This document shows, piece after piece, positions 17,143 through 26,054 of a stretch of 47,106 nucleotides of DNA (its first letter is position 1; the number at the start of each line of letters is the position of its first letter). Origin of the DNA: Treponema sp. (GTDB lineage Bacteria > Spirochaetota > Spirochaetia > Treponematales > Breznakiellaceae); NCBI GenBank assembly GCA_009780855.1, contig WQZG01000020.1, positions 1 to 47,106 on the forward strand, given 5' to 3'. The notes beneath the pieces are model-generated. The model was not told where the DNA came from and did no database searches. It saw only the letters and a program-made list of their open reading frames with translations. Both the position numbers and the translations under genes were made by a program.

Positions 17143-18246
17143 TTGCCAATGGCCGATAACGATTTGGAACTTCTCTGCATAGGGAATGCTATGGTTGATA
17201 TTTTTACCCAGGGTGAAGAAGGAATCGACCGGCATTTTAATCTGGACGAAAATGTCCAGCACATTTCAATGGATAAAATGAGGGACATACTCTCTGTTCT
17301 GCCGGAATTTACCGTCTGCTCCGGGGGAGGGGCGGCAAACGTGGCGAAGATAGCCGGCTGTCTTGGGATAAAAAGCGGTTTTATCGGCGCTCTGGGCGCG
17401 GCTCCTGCAGCAGACCGGGAGAATGAGGATTCCCAAATCCGAAAAGAAATAAAACAATTCGATCAGTTCGGCCAGCTTTTTGAGGAACAGCTGGAGGAAG
17501 CCGGAACAGATACTATACTTGTTGAAAAAAATACCCCGTCAGGTATCTGCCTTATCATACAGCTGCCTGACGGCCGGACAAAAATCGCAGCTTCTCCATC
17601 CGCCGCGATGGAACTTACAGCAGCCGATGTTGACGAAGAAACAATAAAGCGGGCCCAGGTTGTTGTGCTTGACGGTTTTTTACTCGGCAGAAAAGAACTG
17701 GTCGTCCATATTCTTGAGCTGGCTGACAAGTACGGGACAGCGGTTGCGCTGGACCTCAGCGCCGCGGGTCTCGCGTACGAACGGGCAGCGGAGATCATTA
17801 CTTACGCGCGGGCCTATCCGCTTATAATTTTTATGAACGAAGATGAGGCCAAAGCTTTTTACCGCGCGCTTAGCAAAGACCGGGAACAGCAGGAAGAAAA
17901 CAGGAGCCAGCCCGCGGAAGGCCTGGGCCCGGAGATCATCAGCCTTTTTAAGGATTTTACAGCCAACGATATATTTCCGGTTCTGACAGTAAAACTGGGA
18001 ATAAGGGGCGCCATTGTTTTCGCGGGCGGCAACATATTTAGGGAAGAAACCATTCCGGTTATTCCGCTTGAGACAACAGGCGCCGGGGACGCTTTTTGCG
18101 CGGCCTTCCTCTCAGCCTGGATTAAGGACAAAAACCTTTCAGAATGCGCGGCCTTTGGAAACAAGGCGGCCCGTGAAGTTTTGTACGTTAACGGCACCCA
18201 GGTCGATCACAAGGTTTTTAAGAACCTGGGCAAGCAGCTGCGGTAA
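17143..18246 (+). CDS. PfkB-family carbohydrate/nucleoside kinase
   Basis: A 367-residue ribokinase-fold kinase. The start LLCIGNAMVDIF, the glycine-rich CSGGGAANVAKIAGCLG (about 60-75) and the C-terminal ETTGAGDAFCAAF with the catalytic Asp are diagnostic. An insertion around 245-270 (REQQEENRSQPAEG) adds length compared with typical ribokinases. It probably shares an mRNA with ackA. Start: the TTG at 17143 has AGGA 6 bases ahead, while the ATG at 17149 is 12 bases from that site, so TTG is favoured. The substrate may be adenosine or a sugar; the sequence does not decide. Confidence 0.88.
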   Translation: MPMADNDLELLCIGNAMVDIFTQGEEGIDRHFNLDENVQHISMDKMRDILSVLPEFTVCSGGGAANVAKIAGCLGIKSGFIGALGAAPAADRENEDSQIRKEIKQFDQFGQLFEEQLEEAGTDTILVEKNTPSGICLIIQLPDGRTKIAASPSAAMELTAADVDEETIKRAQVVVLDGFLLGRKELVVHILELADKYGTAVALDLSAAGLAYERAAEIITYARAYPLIIFMNEDEAKAFYRALSKDREQQEENRSQPAEGLGPEIISLFKDFTANDIFPVLTVKLGIRGAIVFAGGNIFREETIPVIPLETTGAGDAFCAAFLSAWIKDKNLSECAAFGNKAAREVLYVNGTQVDHKVFKNLGKQLR

Positions 18247-18258
18247 ACAAGTTTCCAT

Positions 18259-19389
18259 CTATTTGAATGTTTCCCGCATTTTATCGCAATAATATCGCAC
18301 ATTCTCCCAAATTGCATTTGAAGGAATTCTGTGATCGGGGCAGGGAATGTAACCGCCAAGGTCAGCGAACCGGCGCATCTTTTCGACTTCCCTGTCGATG
18401 GCGCCAAACCCGCCGGGCAATGTGAAAACCTTTTTGTCCATCCCTCCGACAGCCAGCAGTTCCCTGCCGAATTTTTTTCGTAAATCGCCGAGGTTGGCGC
18501 CCCAGGTGCCGACTTCCAACGGGAACATAACATTGACTCCGTTTTCAAGCCATGCAGGGATCAAATATTCGATAAAGCCATCGCAGTCCAGAGAAACAAA
18601 CTTAATTTCATATTGGTGAAGCAGATCAGTTATTTTTTTATAATGCGGCCCAACTTTATCAGCAAACAATTGCGGATTTACAAGCGGTCCGGTTTTAAAA
18701 CAAATGTCTTCCCAAAAATGCGCGTAATCGAATTCAAAACCTGTTTCCAACGCGGCTTTTGTTACGCTGAAACACAGATCGCCTACTGTATTGATAATTT
18801 CATAAAATAGATCTTCATCATCGGCCTGCAGATAAGCAAGCTCCTGTACTCCGGTCATATTGCGGATAAAACCATACAGGCTGCCGCAGTGAAGCCCGCG
18901 CGGATCCTGAAGCTTTTCCCGTTCCCTGGGCATATTTGATTTAACAAGTCCGGAAATTCTTTCTGCGGAATACTGTAGTCTTGGCAAAAAAAGTTCTTCC
19001 CAATCCTTGCGGCAATTGAGCAATGTTCCAATATCCTGCGGTATACAGTGGATACCTTCTTTAATACCTTCAATTGTTCCGTTGGCAGAAATAATATGTT
19101 TAATCCCATCCGGAAATTCCGCTATCACTTTACGTTCAAAATGCGGCAATAACCTGGTATCCGGAATCGGTCTAAGGCATCCCTGCCAGTTAAAATCAAA
19201 CCCTATCTTTTTCTCAATGGATTTTTGACCGGAGCCGCCGTCCCCGCAGTTGATCAGGTCTTCGTCTGTCAAATGTCCCTGCTCACGCCAGGTTTCCAGA
19301 GCCTCTGGATTGAAACCAAAATCCACAATAGGCATCCGGTCGTATTGTTCATAAGATAAAATAGCATGTATACGTTCACGGTTTGTCAT
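18259..19389 (-). CDS. Uroporphyrinogen decarboxylase-fold protein, DxDG subgroup (376 aa)
   Basis: A TIM-barrel protein of the UroD/MtaA superfamily, recognised from MTNRERIHAILSYEQYDRMP at the start and from the WEDICFKTGPLVNP and GGMDKKVF segments. The position that carries the zinc-binding HxC of cobamide methyltransferases reads SLDCDGF (Asp268, Asp270, Gly271). The Arg-rich amino end of true UroD is absent, so haem synthesis is unlikely. It is the last gene of the five-gene operon with the binding protein, GH78 and sulfatase, 9 bases after the sulfatase stop and with AAGGA before the ATG. A role in processing a sugar or its substituent is inferred from context only. Confidence 0.82.
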   Translation of the reverse strand: MTNRERIHAILSYEQYDRMPIVDFGFNPEALETWREQGHLTDEDLINCGDGGSGQKSIEKKIGFDFNWQGCLRPIPDTRLLPHFERKVIAEFPDGIKHIISANGTIEGIKEGIHCIPQDIGTLLNCRKDWEELFLPRLQYSAERISGLVKSNMPREREKLQDPRGLHCGSLYGFIRNMTGVQELAYLQADDEDLFYEIINTVGDLCFSVTKAALETGFEFDYAHFWEDICFKTGPLVNPQLFADKVGPHYKKITDLLHQYEIKFVSLDCDGFIEYLIPAWLENGVNVMFPLEVGTWGANLGDLRKKFGRELLAVGGMDKKVFTLPGGFGAIDREVEKMRRFADLGGYIPCPDHRIPSNAIWENVRYYCDKMRETFK

Positions 19390-19398
19390 TTATGTTCC

Positions 19399-20874
19399 TT
19401 AATTAGGTAAAAAACCGGTCAGTCTCAATCTCGCAAACTGTTCTTCCGGCACACCCTGTTCAAGCATCAGTTTTACAAGTTTTTCCTTCATCATTTTGAC
19501 GATCTCCGGCCGCTCTTTGACCAGGTTCATTTTTTGCTCCGGGTCACTGCGCCGGTCAAACAGCATCTCCGGAAAAACCGGCTCGCCCTTAACGGGGATT
19601 TTCCAGACAGGAGAGTTAACACCCGGTATGTATTTCCCGGATGTGATATCCGGACTGGGAGATGAATACATTGCTGAATACCAGTACAGCGGTACATCGT
19701 TGTCCCATGAAGAAAAATATGAATATTCTTTGGTAGTCAGCATGGCGCCGCAGCCGAACCAGCCGTAAACTACGGCATCGCGGTGTTCGGTTGTTTTCCC
19801 GGAAAGCAATGGAAGCAAAGATCGGCCATGGGGAGATTTAATTTCAGCAGCGTCAAGCATTTCAAGAATGGTCGGGTATATGTCAATGGCTGTGGTCAGC
19901 GCGCTTATGCGTTTGGGCCCCGGGTACTTTGGATGCCATATCATCAGCGGAATGTGAGCGGAGAGGTCATACATGGGCGGCTGTTTGCCGAAACGTTCCT
20001 TTTCGCCCAGTTCATGTCCGTGATCGGTTGTAAGGATAACCGCTGTGTCATCCCATAAATCCAGTTCATCCAGTTTGTCAAACAGTTTTCCCAAAAATTC
20101 ATCAACCATATAGAGTTTGCCAAGGTACTGTGCCTTAATGTACTCAATTTCATCTGGCGAGGTATTGTTCCAGAATTCATCGTTATGCCCGTGGTATCCA
20201 ACCTGATACGGAGGCCAAACTGTCATGCCTTCGCCTGTGATTTTTGTGAACATGGATTTATAAGGTTCTGGAACATGGAAAGGTTCATGCGCATCAAAAC
20301 ATTCCAGCCAGAGAAAAAACTTGTCATGCGTATGATTTTTATCAAGCCAGTCACAGGCAGCGGTAATGGTTTTTGGAGCAAAAAAATCTTGCGGTTTCTT
20401 AAAATCCTTGACATTGTTGTAGTATTTTTTACCGCGTCCCGCGCGTCCCTTTTTATCAATGCTGGCTGCCCAGTCAGGAATATCGTTAATATTATCCGTA
20501 TTCAAAAAATCGGTTTCGTGTCCCCGGATAAATCTGGATCCCTGAAAATGTTCCAGATAACCATGTGCGCTTTTTTCCCAGTAATGGTAATGATCCGTGA
20601 CAATCGCTGTGACAGCACCTGTTTTGGCGGCTTCAGCGGCAATTGGATCATCAAATGGCTCGAGATGGCCCCACCCCCGCCAAAAAAATTCCTGTCTTCC
20701 TGTCATCAGTTCCCTTCGGGCAGGCATACAGGGTGCAGCTCCGATAAAATGATTGTCGAATACCGCGGCCCGTTTGGCAAAACGATCCATGTTGGGAGTA
20801 ACCCCTGAACTGCAGCCGTAAGTTCCCAGAAAACGCCGGTTCATACTATCGACAAGAATATTTATAACGTTCAT
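19399..20874 (-). CDS. Sulfatase, Cys-type (CMPAR), 491 aa
   Basis: An alkaline-phosphatase-superfamily sulfatase. The activation motif CMPAR (49-53) would have Cys49 oxidised to formylglycine. Further on are TTDHGHELGEKERFGK (metal and substrate region) and MIWHPKYPGP. The first metal-binding segment reads ILVDSMNRRFLGTYG, with Ser after the Asp instead of the common Asp-Asp. No signal peptide is visible, so it should act in the cytoplasm. The start overlaps the GH78 stop by 4 bases (20871-20874), implying coupled synthesis with that glycosidase. The maturase needed is not in the window. Confidence 0.92.
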   Translation of the reverse strand: MNVINILVDSMNRRFLGTYGCSSGVTPNMDRFAKRAAVFDNHFIGAAPCMPARRELMTGRQEFFWRGWGHLEPFDDPIAAEAAKTGAVTAIVTDHYHYWEKSAHGYLEHFQGSRFIRGHETDFLNTDNINDIPDWAASIDKKGRAGRGKKYYNNVKDFKKPQDFFAPKTITAACDWLDKNHTHDKFFLWLECFDAHEPFHVPEPYKSMFTKITGEGMTVWPPYQVGYHGHNDEFWNNTSPDEIEYIKAQYLGKLYMVDEFLGKLFDKLDELDLWDDTAVILTTDHGHELGEKERFGKQPPMYDLSAHIPLMIWHPKYPGPKRISALTTAIDIYPTILEMLDAAEIKSPHGRSLLPLLSGKTTEHRDAVVYGWFGCGAMLTTKEYSYFSSWDNDVPLYWYSAMYSSPSPDITSGKYIPGVNSPVWKIPVKGEPVFPEMLFDRRSDPEQKMNLVKERPEIVKMMKEKLVKLMLEQGVPEEQFARLRLTGFLPN

Positions 20875-23237
20875 TTTATTCCTCCCTGTTCAAACTCCCT
20901 GTATATATGACGTATGCATTGGACGCCTTCCGGTGAACATATTTTGGCTTCTGTATTGCCTGATGCGTCACGTGACAATTCTACCGTTATAAGTCCATAG
21001 GGTGTAGGTATGATACCTTTTGCATATGGCAGATCCAGCAGATCAGGTGAAAATTCAAATGTTTTGAATCCGCTTGTGAGCGGCTTGATGCCAAGTATAA
21101 CTTCGTTGAAAAAAATCAATGGCTGCGCGCACCAGCCGTGGCTTGCACTGTCGGGCGCTTCTCCTTTTATTTCCCAGCGTTCCCATGCAGATACAGCCTT
21201 TGATGAAACCATGGTATGATAGTTCTTTTTTAACAGGGCATAAGCGGTATCAGATCGGCCATGTTTTTTAAGGGCACGCGCTGTATAAGTTTGTAAATAC
21301 GGAGATGTACGTACATAAGACCGGGTTCCCGCATCCTGCTTTATGAATATTTTTTCGATAATCCGCCTGGCTCGTTCGTCATTCTTATTGTGAAGGAAGA
21401 GCAGGGCCAGTGCATTGGCAGGCTCACTGGCTTTGGGACTAAGCTCTTTATTAACCAGACAGTCACAGTAAAAACCATTTTCATCATCCCAAAGATTTTC
21501 CCTTACTGCGGCAGCCAGTATCTTTGCTTTGTGAGTATAATATTCTGCAAAATCATTTGCATGTATAAGTCCAGCCATATATGTCATCGAATGCATTGCT
21601 TCTATGTACATAAGGTTTAACGCACATACAATACCGCCCCGGTTAGTATCACTTTCACCCCAGTCGATGTAACTCCAGTGCGGAACATCAGTCAGCATAT
21701 TGTTTTCATCTTCATAGGCAGTGAACCAGCGCATGAGTGCAACTAAATTCGGCCACCATGGGATGATCATTGAGCTGTCTCCGGTATAAAGTTCATAATC
21801 TGCGAATGCATTAACCCATGCCAAACCAAAAGACGGAATCGGCGGTATATTATTGTGATCATCCGGATGCCTGGCCTTAACCATTCCGGTCCAGTCCTGT
21901 GATTGACCTATCTGTTCCAGAAGTTTTTTTTGCAAACGTCTGTCCGGGCTTAGCTGCCAGGCTATGATTGCCTGCCATCTTCCGTCTCCTATCCACTGCT
22001 GCTGCTCGCGGCTTGGTGAATCGACGAACCCGTCCTGCATGCATATCTTTATTGTATTTAAGGAAATATCTCTGATAAAATTCAGTGTGTCATTGCTGCA
22101 TTCAAAGGATCCTGTCTGTACCAACGGGTAACGCCGGGAGCGCACTTTTATATCTATAATTGATGCGCTGCCGCGTATAATAAGCAGTAAATACCGGAAT
22201 GCTTTCCATCCAAAAGCCGTTTCCAGACTGTTGCGCCCCTGGCGTAAAATAAACCGATCAGCCGGGCGGTTATGTTCATGAAAAGTAATTTTACCGTCAA
22301 AAATATATTCAGCATATACAACATCAATTATGGCGCCGGATTCCCCGGCTGCCTCAAGTATAGGATATCCGGCATGGATTTTTTTAAAATCATAGAGAAA
22401 CACATTGGCACGGGGCACAGTCAAACAATTTTTTTTATTTAAAACTTCTGCGTCCGGAAACAAAAGCTGATTCAGGTCGGTCCTGATTGTAGAGAAAATA
22501 TCATGAACGCCGTCTGTGTCCGGCTTCATGGACACCGCTACATCGGTTTGGATGGATGCAATGTAAACAGGTTTCCCCGCGTCAAATATATCTTCACGCA
22601 GCAGAGGAATAGTACGCTCTGTAATATGATAAAACGGATGTCTGTCCCGTAACCATATACTGGCGGCGTCTTCCCAGCCATTCCTGTTAAAACCCGGCGA
22701 TGCCCAATTTTGCGGATATAATCTGGCGTCAAATATTTCCATGGGCCCCTGGCGACCGTTAACACGAGGCCCGCTCTTATAACATTCAGCTTTTATACAT
22801 TTCCATAACTTGTCGGTCGGCAGAATATCAATTTCGTCATAATAATTTATTTCGATTTCTGCACATAAACATGGAATACGCGGTATGGACTGTCCCGTAC
22901 CATAACCATAATAGAGAACAAGTACGCCAACAGTATTTTCACCGGCATGGATATGTTCTGTGACATCGTGAATATCATAATACTGCCATCTTGGATCACT
23001 GCGGCATGGCCCCCGTCCAATATAATGACCATTGACATGGAGCATATAGCGTGAATCCGTAAAAATTTTTACATTTACGGATTGAGCTTCCTTTTTAAGT
23101 GAAAAATCCCGTGTAAAGAACACAAAAGCATTTTGAGGATTATCATAATAAGTAACACCCGGCAGCCAGATAAGTTCCGCTTTACTCGGGAAACTGTCTG
23201 TATAGGCGCGCTGCCTGCCGGTGAACAGGGTATTCAT
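20871..23237 (-). CDS. Alpha-L-rhamnosidase-like glycoside hydrolase (GH78), 788 aa
   Basis: Multi-domain layout of GH78: amino beta-sandwich domains (about 1-370), the (alpha/alpha)6 barrel (about 380-720) and a C-terminal beta domain (PYGLITVELSRD). The family signature appears as DGFVDSPSREQQQWIGDGRW (402-421), and the second conserved acid region as SAWERWE (683-689) followed by SHGW. No signal peptide is present. It overlaps the following sulfatase gene and lies 8 bases after the UroD-like gene, in an operon headed by the binding protein. Rhamnoside cleavage is the family norm; the actual glycan is unknown. Confidence 0.88.
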   Translation of the reverse strand: MNTLFTGRQRAYTDSFPSKAELIWLPGVTYYDNPQNAFVFFTRDFSLKKEAQSVNVKIFTDSRYMLHVNGHYIGRGPCRSDPRWQYYDIHDVTEHIHAGENTVGVLVLYYGYGTGQSIPRIPCLCAEIEINYYDEIDILPTDKLWKCIKAECYKSGPRVNGRQGPMEIFDARLYPQNWASPGFNRNGWEDAASIWLRDRHPFYHITERTIPLLREDIFDAGKPVYIASIQTDVAVSMKPDTDGVHDIFSTIRTDLNQLLFPDAEVLNKKNCLTVPRANVFLYDFKKIHAGYPILEAAGESGAIIDVVYAEYIFDGKITFHEHNRPADRFILRQGRNSLETAFGWKAFRYLLLIIRGSASIIDIKVRSRRYPLVQTGSFECSNDTLNFIRDISLNTIKICMQDGFVDSPSREQQQWIGDGRWQAIIAWQLSPDRRLQKKLLEQIGQSQDWTGMVKARHPDDHNNIPPIPSFGLAWVNAFADYELYTGDSSMIIPWWPNLVALMRWFTAYEDENNMLTDVPHWSYIDWGESDTNRGGIVCALNLMYIEAMHSMTYMAGLIHANDFAEYYTHKAKILAAAVRENLWDDENGFYCDCLVNKELSPKASEPANALALLFLHNKNDERARRIIEKIFIKQDAGTRSYVRTSPYLQTYTARALKKHGRSDTAYALLKKNYHTMVSSKAVSAWERWEIKGEAPDSASHGWCAQPLIFFNEVILGIKPLTSGFKTFEFSPDLLDLPYAKGIIPTPYGLITVELSRDASGNTEAKICSPEGVQCIRHIYREFEQGGIK

Positions 23238-23245
23238 ACCTATCC

Positions 23246-24268
23246 TCAGTTGACTTGTTTCATTGATTCATGCACAATAACAGCTTTTTCAGAATACTCC
23301 TGCAATAGGGACAGATAATTCCGATATTGTTCCAGCGATACACCGGGCGGCGTTTGGTGATCAACAGACAGGATATATCCGCCTGTGCGCATTGCAGGCA
23401 GCAACCGTTCAAATTCGGCGCGCATCGTTTCCATGCCAAGAGACATAACCATTTTATCGTAACCGCCCATGAACAAGAAGTCCGGATATTCACGGCGCAG
23501 GCGTACAAGGTCAACTCCAGCCTGGCGTTCCAGCGGGTACACGCCTTCAATACCGGCTCTGCGCATCCATGGAAGGAGATGTGTAATATCACCATCGCTG
23601 TCACAAAGCACTTTACCACCATTAATCTTTATAGCTGGTATCACTTGTTGATAATATGGAAGCAGGAATTCATTAAACATATCTTCGGAAAGCATTGGAC
23701 CATTATTATACGACATATCTTCGGCAAACCCAACCATGTCAGGTTTCAATACAGGAAATAGTTTTTTAATTACACGCAGATTAAATTCTGTTAAATCCCG
23801 GTTCATTTTATGAATCAGGTCCGGCTGATCATAAAAACCATACATATGCGATTCAATACCCAGCATTTTCCTTGGGAACCAGAAAAAACCATCCAGCCAC
23901 AACCGCACAATGATTTCACCCCTGTCATGTTTTGGTTTGATTTTTCTGACCCTGGAAATTACAGCGTCAATCATTTCATCCAGAAAAAGGCCAGGGCGCA
24001 ATGCGTTATAAGAGTCCATATCCAATACAACCGGTCCCCCATGATATGCAGGCTGCGGCATTCCGACTGTACCAATGGCATGGACGCATATCATGGGATC
24101 AAGGCCGAAGTACTCCTGAATTTCTTCATTATTCAGGTTGTCCGGAAGTCCTTCGGTTTTCCACCGGTCTGTTGTTTTACTCCACCACGGCGCCCATTCC
24201 ACCATTGGCAGACGGTCGCCGGGTTTTTTGAAATTTAAAGTGTCCAGAAATCTTTTTCTTGCAGTCAA
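23246..24268 (-). CDS. Uroporphyrinogen decarboxylase-fold protein, DxDG subgroup (340 aa)
   Basis: The second UroD-superfamily protein in the operon, clearly divergent from the 376-residue one. Shared features are a start of MTARKRFLDTLNFKKPGDRLP, the AEDMSYNNGPMLSEDMF block, the motif CDSDGD (Asp223, Asp225, Gly226) and MGGYDKMVM. As in its partner, DSDG replaces the HxC zinc motif of MtaA/CmuA-type methyltransferases. It lies 3 bases after the binding-protein gene and 8 bases before GH78. The location implies a job in handling the imported sugar, such as removing a substituent, but no reaction is established. Confidence 0.83.
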   Translation of the reverse strand: MTARKRFLDTLNFKKPGDRLPMVEWAPWWSKTTDRWKTEGLPDNLNNEEIQEYFGLDPMICVHAIGTVGMPQPAYHGGPVVLDMDSYNALRPGLFLDEMIDAVISRVRKIKPKHDRGEIIVRLWLDGFFWFPRKMLGIESHMYGFYDQPDLIHKMNRDLTEFNLRVIKKLFPVLKPDMVGFAEDMSYNNGPMLSEDMFNEFLLPYYQQVIPAIKINGGKVLCDSDGDITHLLPWMRRAGIEGVYPLERQAGVDLVRLRREYPDFLFMGGYDKMVMSLGMETMRAEFERLLPAMRTGGYILSVDHQTPPGVSLEQYRNYLSLLQEYSEKAVIVHESMKQVN

Positions 24269-24271
24269 TTT

Positions 24272-25900
24272 TTATCTTCTGGACATGTCGTAAAGCCGCT
24301 GATAAGATTGCGCATACTGTGAAACATTCAATCTTTCACAGTTGCGGAGATGTTCATTCCATTGTGCGTCGGTAACGCCATGCATTACTGATGTTGCAAT
24401 GAAGTTCATAACATAAGGATTTATATCAGCATATAATATGGCGCGATCCTGAATAACATTGGCTTCTTCAAGGCCCATTGGTAATATTTTTACCGGCAGG
24501 AAAGGTTCACATAACTGCAGAGAGGCAATTTTTAATAATGTATTTTGATCTGAAATATTACGGACACTTGGATTGTTCCAGTCATAGATTTGAGCGCATT
24601 GAGGACCGCCGGATCCCGGGCCGAGTGTATGCCTGTACTCACCCCATGAACTGCCGGCAGGAACATTATCCATAATATTCATCCATCTGCCGGAATTATC
24701 ATATTCCCAAGCCAAACCTTCTGGACCATTTTCCCATTCGGTCACCATCTGCAATGAACTGTTTACATAATCGTACCACCGTACAAGAGTTTCAGGATTT
24801 TTACATTTATTGGTAATAACAAAACCTGCTATTGCAAGTCCCGTATCACGGGCCTGGTTCCATAGTTGTTTTCCATTCGGGCCTTTAAGAGGTGCAACAG
24901 GAATATAATCATCAAGTTTATCTATTCCTATAATATTTCCCTGAACATTTGCAAGTAAACTGCCGTATATTGCGGGATTTTCCCTGCCTTTGGCAGTATA
25001 TTGCTGTGAAGATTGACTAAATCCTTCTTCATCCATCAATCCTTCGGTATAAAGCTTGTTAAAATACCGCAGAGCATCCAGAAACTCCGGTCTTGACGGA
25101 GTAAATGTTACAACATCATTAATTATCTGGAGATGCTCCAGATTATCAAGAATGCCAAATGAGCCGAACATTGATCTGAGAGTAGACTGTGCATCAGCCT
25201 GGCAGAATGCAAATGGAATTTCATCATTTTTGTCGCCATTACCGTTCATGTCGTTTTCTTTAAAATATTTTAATACATTGTAAAATTCATCAGTTGTGGA
25301 CGGAGCCTGCAGTTTCGCGGCATCCAGCCAGGACTTGTTAATGAATAAACAATCAACTGTTTTTGACCAAAAAGCTTCTGATCCCCCTGGGAAACAGTAA
25401 ATACGGCCATTAGGCGCAGTTATAAGAGATTTTACATCTGGCCGATTTTTTAGAAAATTTGAAAGCACTGGAGAATATGGTTGTATCAGGTCAGTTAGAT
25501 CAACCATTTGCGGCAAATTTTGCATCAGAAGATCGGCTGGCGGCCTTACAATTGCATCTGTAACATCACCTGAAGCCAGCATAATACTTATTCTTTCATT
25601 CCAGTTGGCGTTTTGAATTTCTACCCAGTCAATTTGGATGTTAGTATCGCGTATTGCCTTTATAACAGGTTCTTTTTCCGGCATATTGTTTTGTGACAGG
25701 GTATTCCTGTTCCAGGCAATAGTATACGTTTCCTTATCCTTTACAATAGGCAAACCTGTCAGATTCATATTGGGGTTAGGACCGGCTTTTCCGGCTCCTC
25801 CCGAAACAGAACCGCTTTGCCCTCCGCCAAAACACGGTGCGGCCAGGATGACGCATAACACAAGCGGCAATCCCGAAAAAAATGCTTTTTTTTGCAACAT
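24272..25900 (-). CDS. Sugar ABC transporter substrate-binding protein (LplA-like)
   Basis: A 542-residue exported binding protein. I take the ATG at 25900 as start because AAGGAG lies 7 bases ahead; the open frame continues 23 codons upstream across the promoter. Residues 1-22 are a signal peptide ending LAAPC, with Cys23 as probable lipid site, although Pro before the Cys is unusual. The mature part starts with a Gly/Ser-rich linker, then PIVKDKETYTIAWNRNT as in large family 1 solute-binding proteins that pair with LplB/YtcP permeases. It heads the leftward operon, with the permeases in the opposite operon. Confidence 0.9.
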   Translation of the reverse strand: MLQKKAFFSGLPLVLCVILAAPCFGGGQSGSVSGGAGKAGPNPNMNLTGLPIVKDKETYTIAWNRNTLSQNNMPEKEPVIKAIRDTNIQIDWVEIQNANWNERISIMLASGDVTDAIVRPPADLLMQNLPQMVDLTDLIQPYSPVLSNFLKNRPDVKSLITAPNGRIYCFPGGSEAFWSKTVDCLFINKSWLDAAKLQAPSTTDEFYNVLKYFKENDMNGNGDKNDEIPFAFCQADAQSTLRSMFGSFGILDNLEHLQIINDVVTFTPSRPEFLDALRYFNKLYTEGLMDEEGFSQSSQQYTAKGRENPAIYGSLLANVQGNIIGIDKLDDYIPVAPLKGPNGKQLWNQARDTGLAIAGFVITNKCKNPETLVRWYDYVNSSLQMVTEWENGPEGLAWEYDNSGRWMNIMDNVPAGSSWGEYRHTLGPGSGGPQCAQIYDWNNPSVRNISDQNTLLKIASLQLCEPFLPVKILPMGLEEANVIQDRAILYADINPYVMNFIATSVMHGVTDAQWNEHLRNCERLNVSQYAQSYQRLYDMSRR

Positions 25901-25920
25901 TTGTTTCTCCTTAATAATTT

Positions 25921-25937
25921 TTTGATTGTATATCAAA
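25921..25937. promoter_or_regulatory. Inverted repeat TTTGAT-N5-ATCAAA
   Basis: A perfect 6-base inverted repeat lies between the predicted -10 and the ribosome site of the binding-protein gene. A second one, TGATT-TTG-AATCA, is at 25995-26007 nearer the AraC gene. These are candidate operators for the neighbouring AraC regulator; nothing proves binding. Confidence 0.4.
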
Positions 25938-25941
25938 TAAA

Positions 25942-25969
25942 AGCATATTATAATAAAACATGTTGTCAA
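25942..25969 (-). promoter_or_regulatory. Promoter of the binding-protein operon
   Basis: Minus strand: TTGACA (25969-25964), 16-base spacer, TATGCT (25947-25942). It sits 41 bases or more before the ATG at 25900 and would drive the whole leftward operon. Confidence 0.6.
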
Positions 25970-26054
25970 TCTTGATTATATGACGGATATTAACTGATTT
26001 TGAATCATTATAAATCAAAAATGAACATGATTAGCGGAAATTGAAGGATTTTAA

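Noticed and set aside
18259-24268. Haem biosynthesis (hemE) for the UroD-like genes
   Set aside because: No other haem genes are nearby, the substrate-binding arginines of true UroD are absent, and the operon is for glycans.
25901-25969. 23-codon extension of the binding-protein frame
   Set aside because: It crosses the -10 box and the inverted repeat, and the ATG at 25900 has a strong AAGGAG followed by a proper signal peptide.
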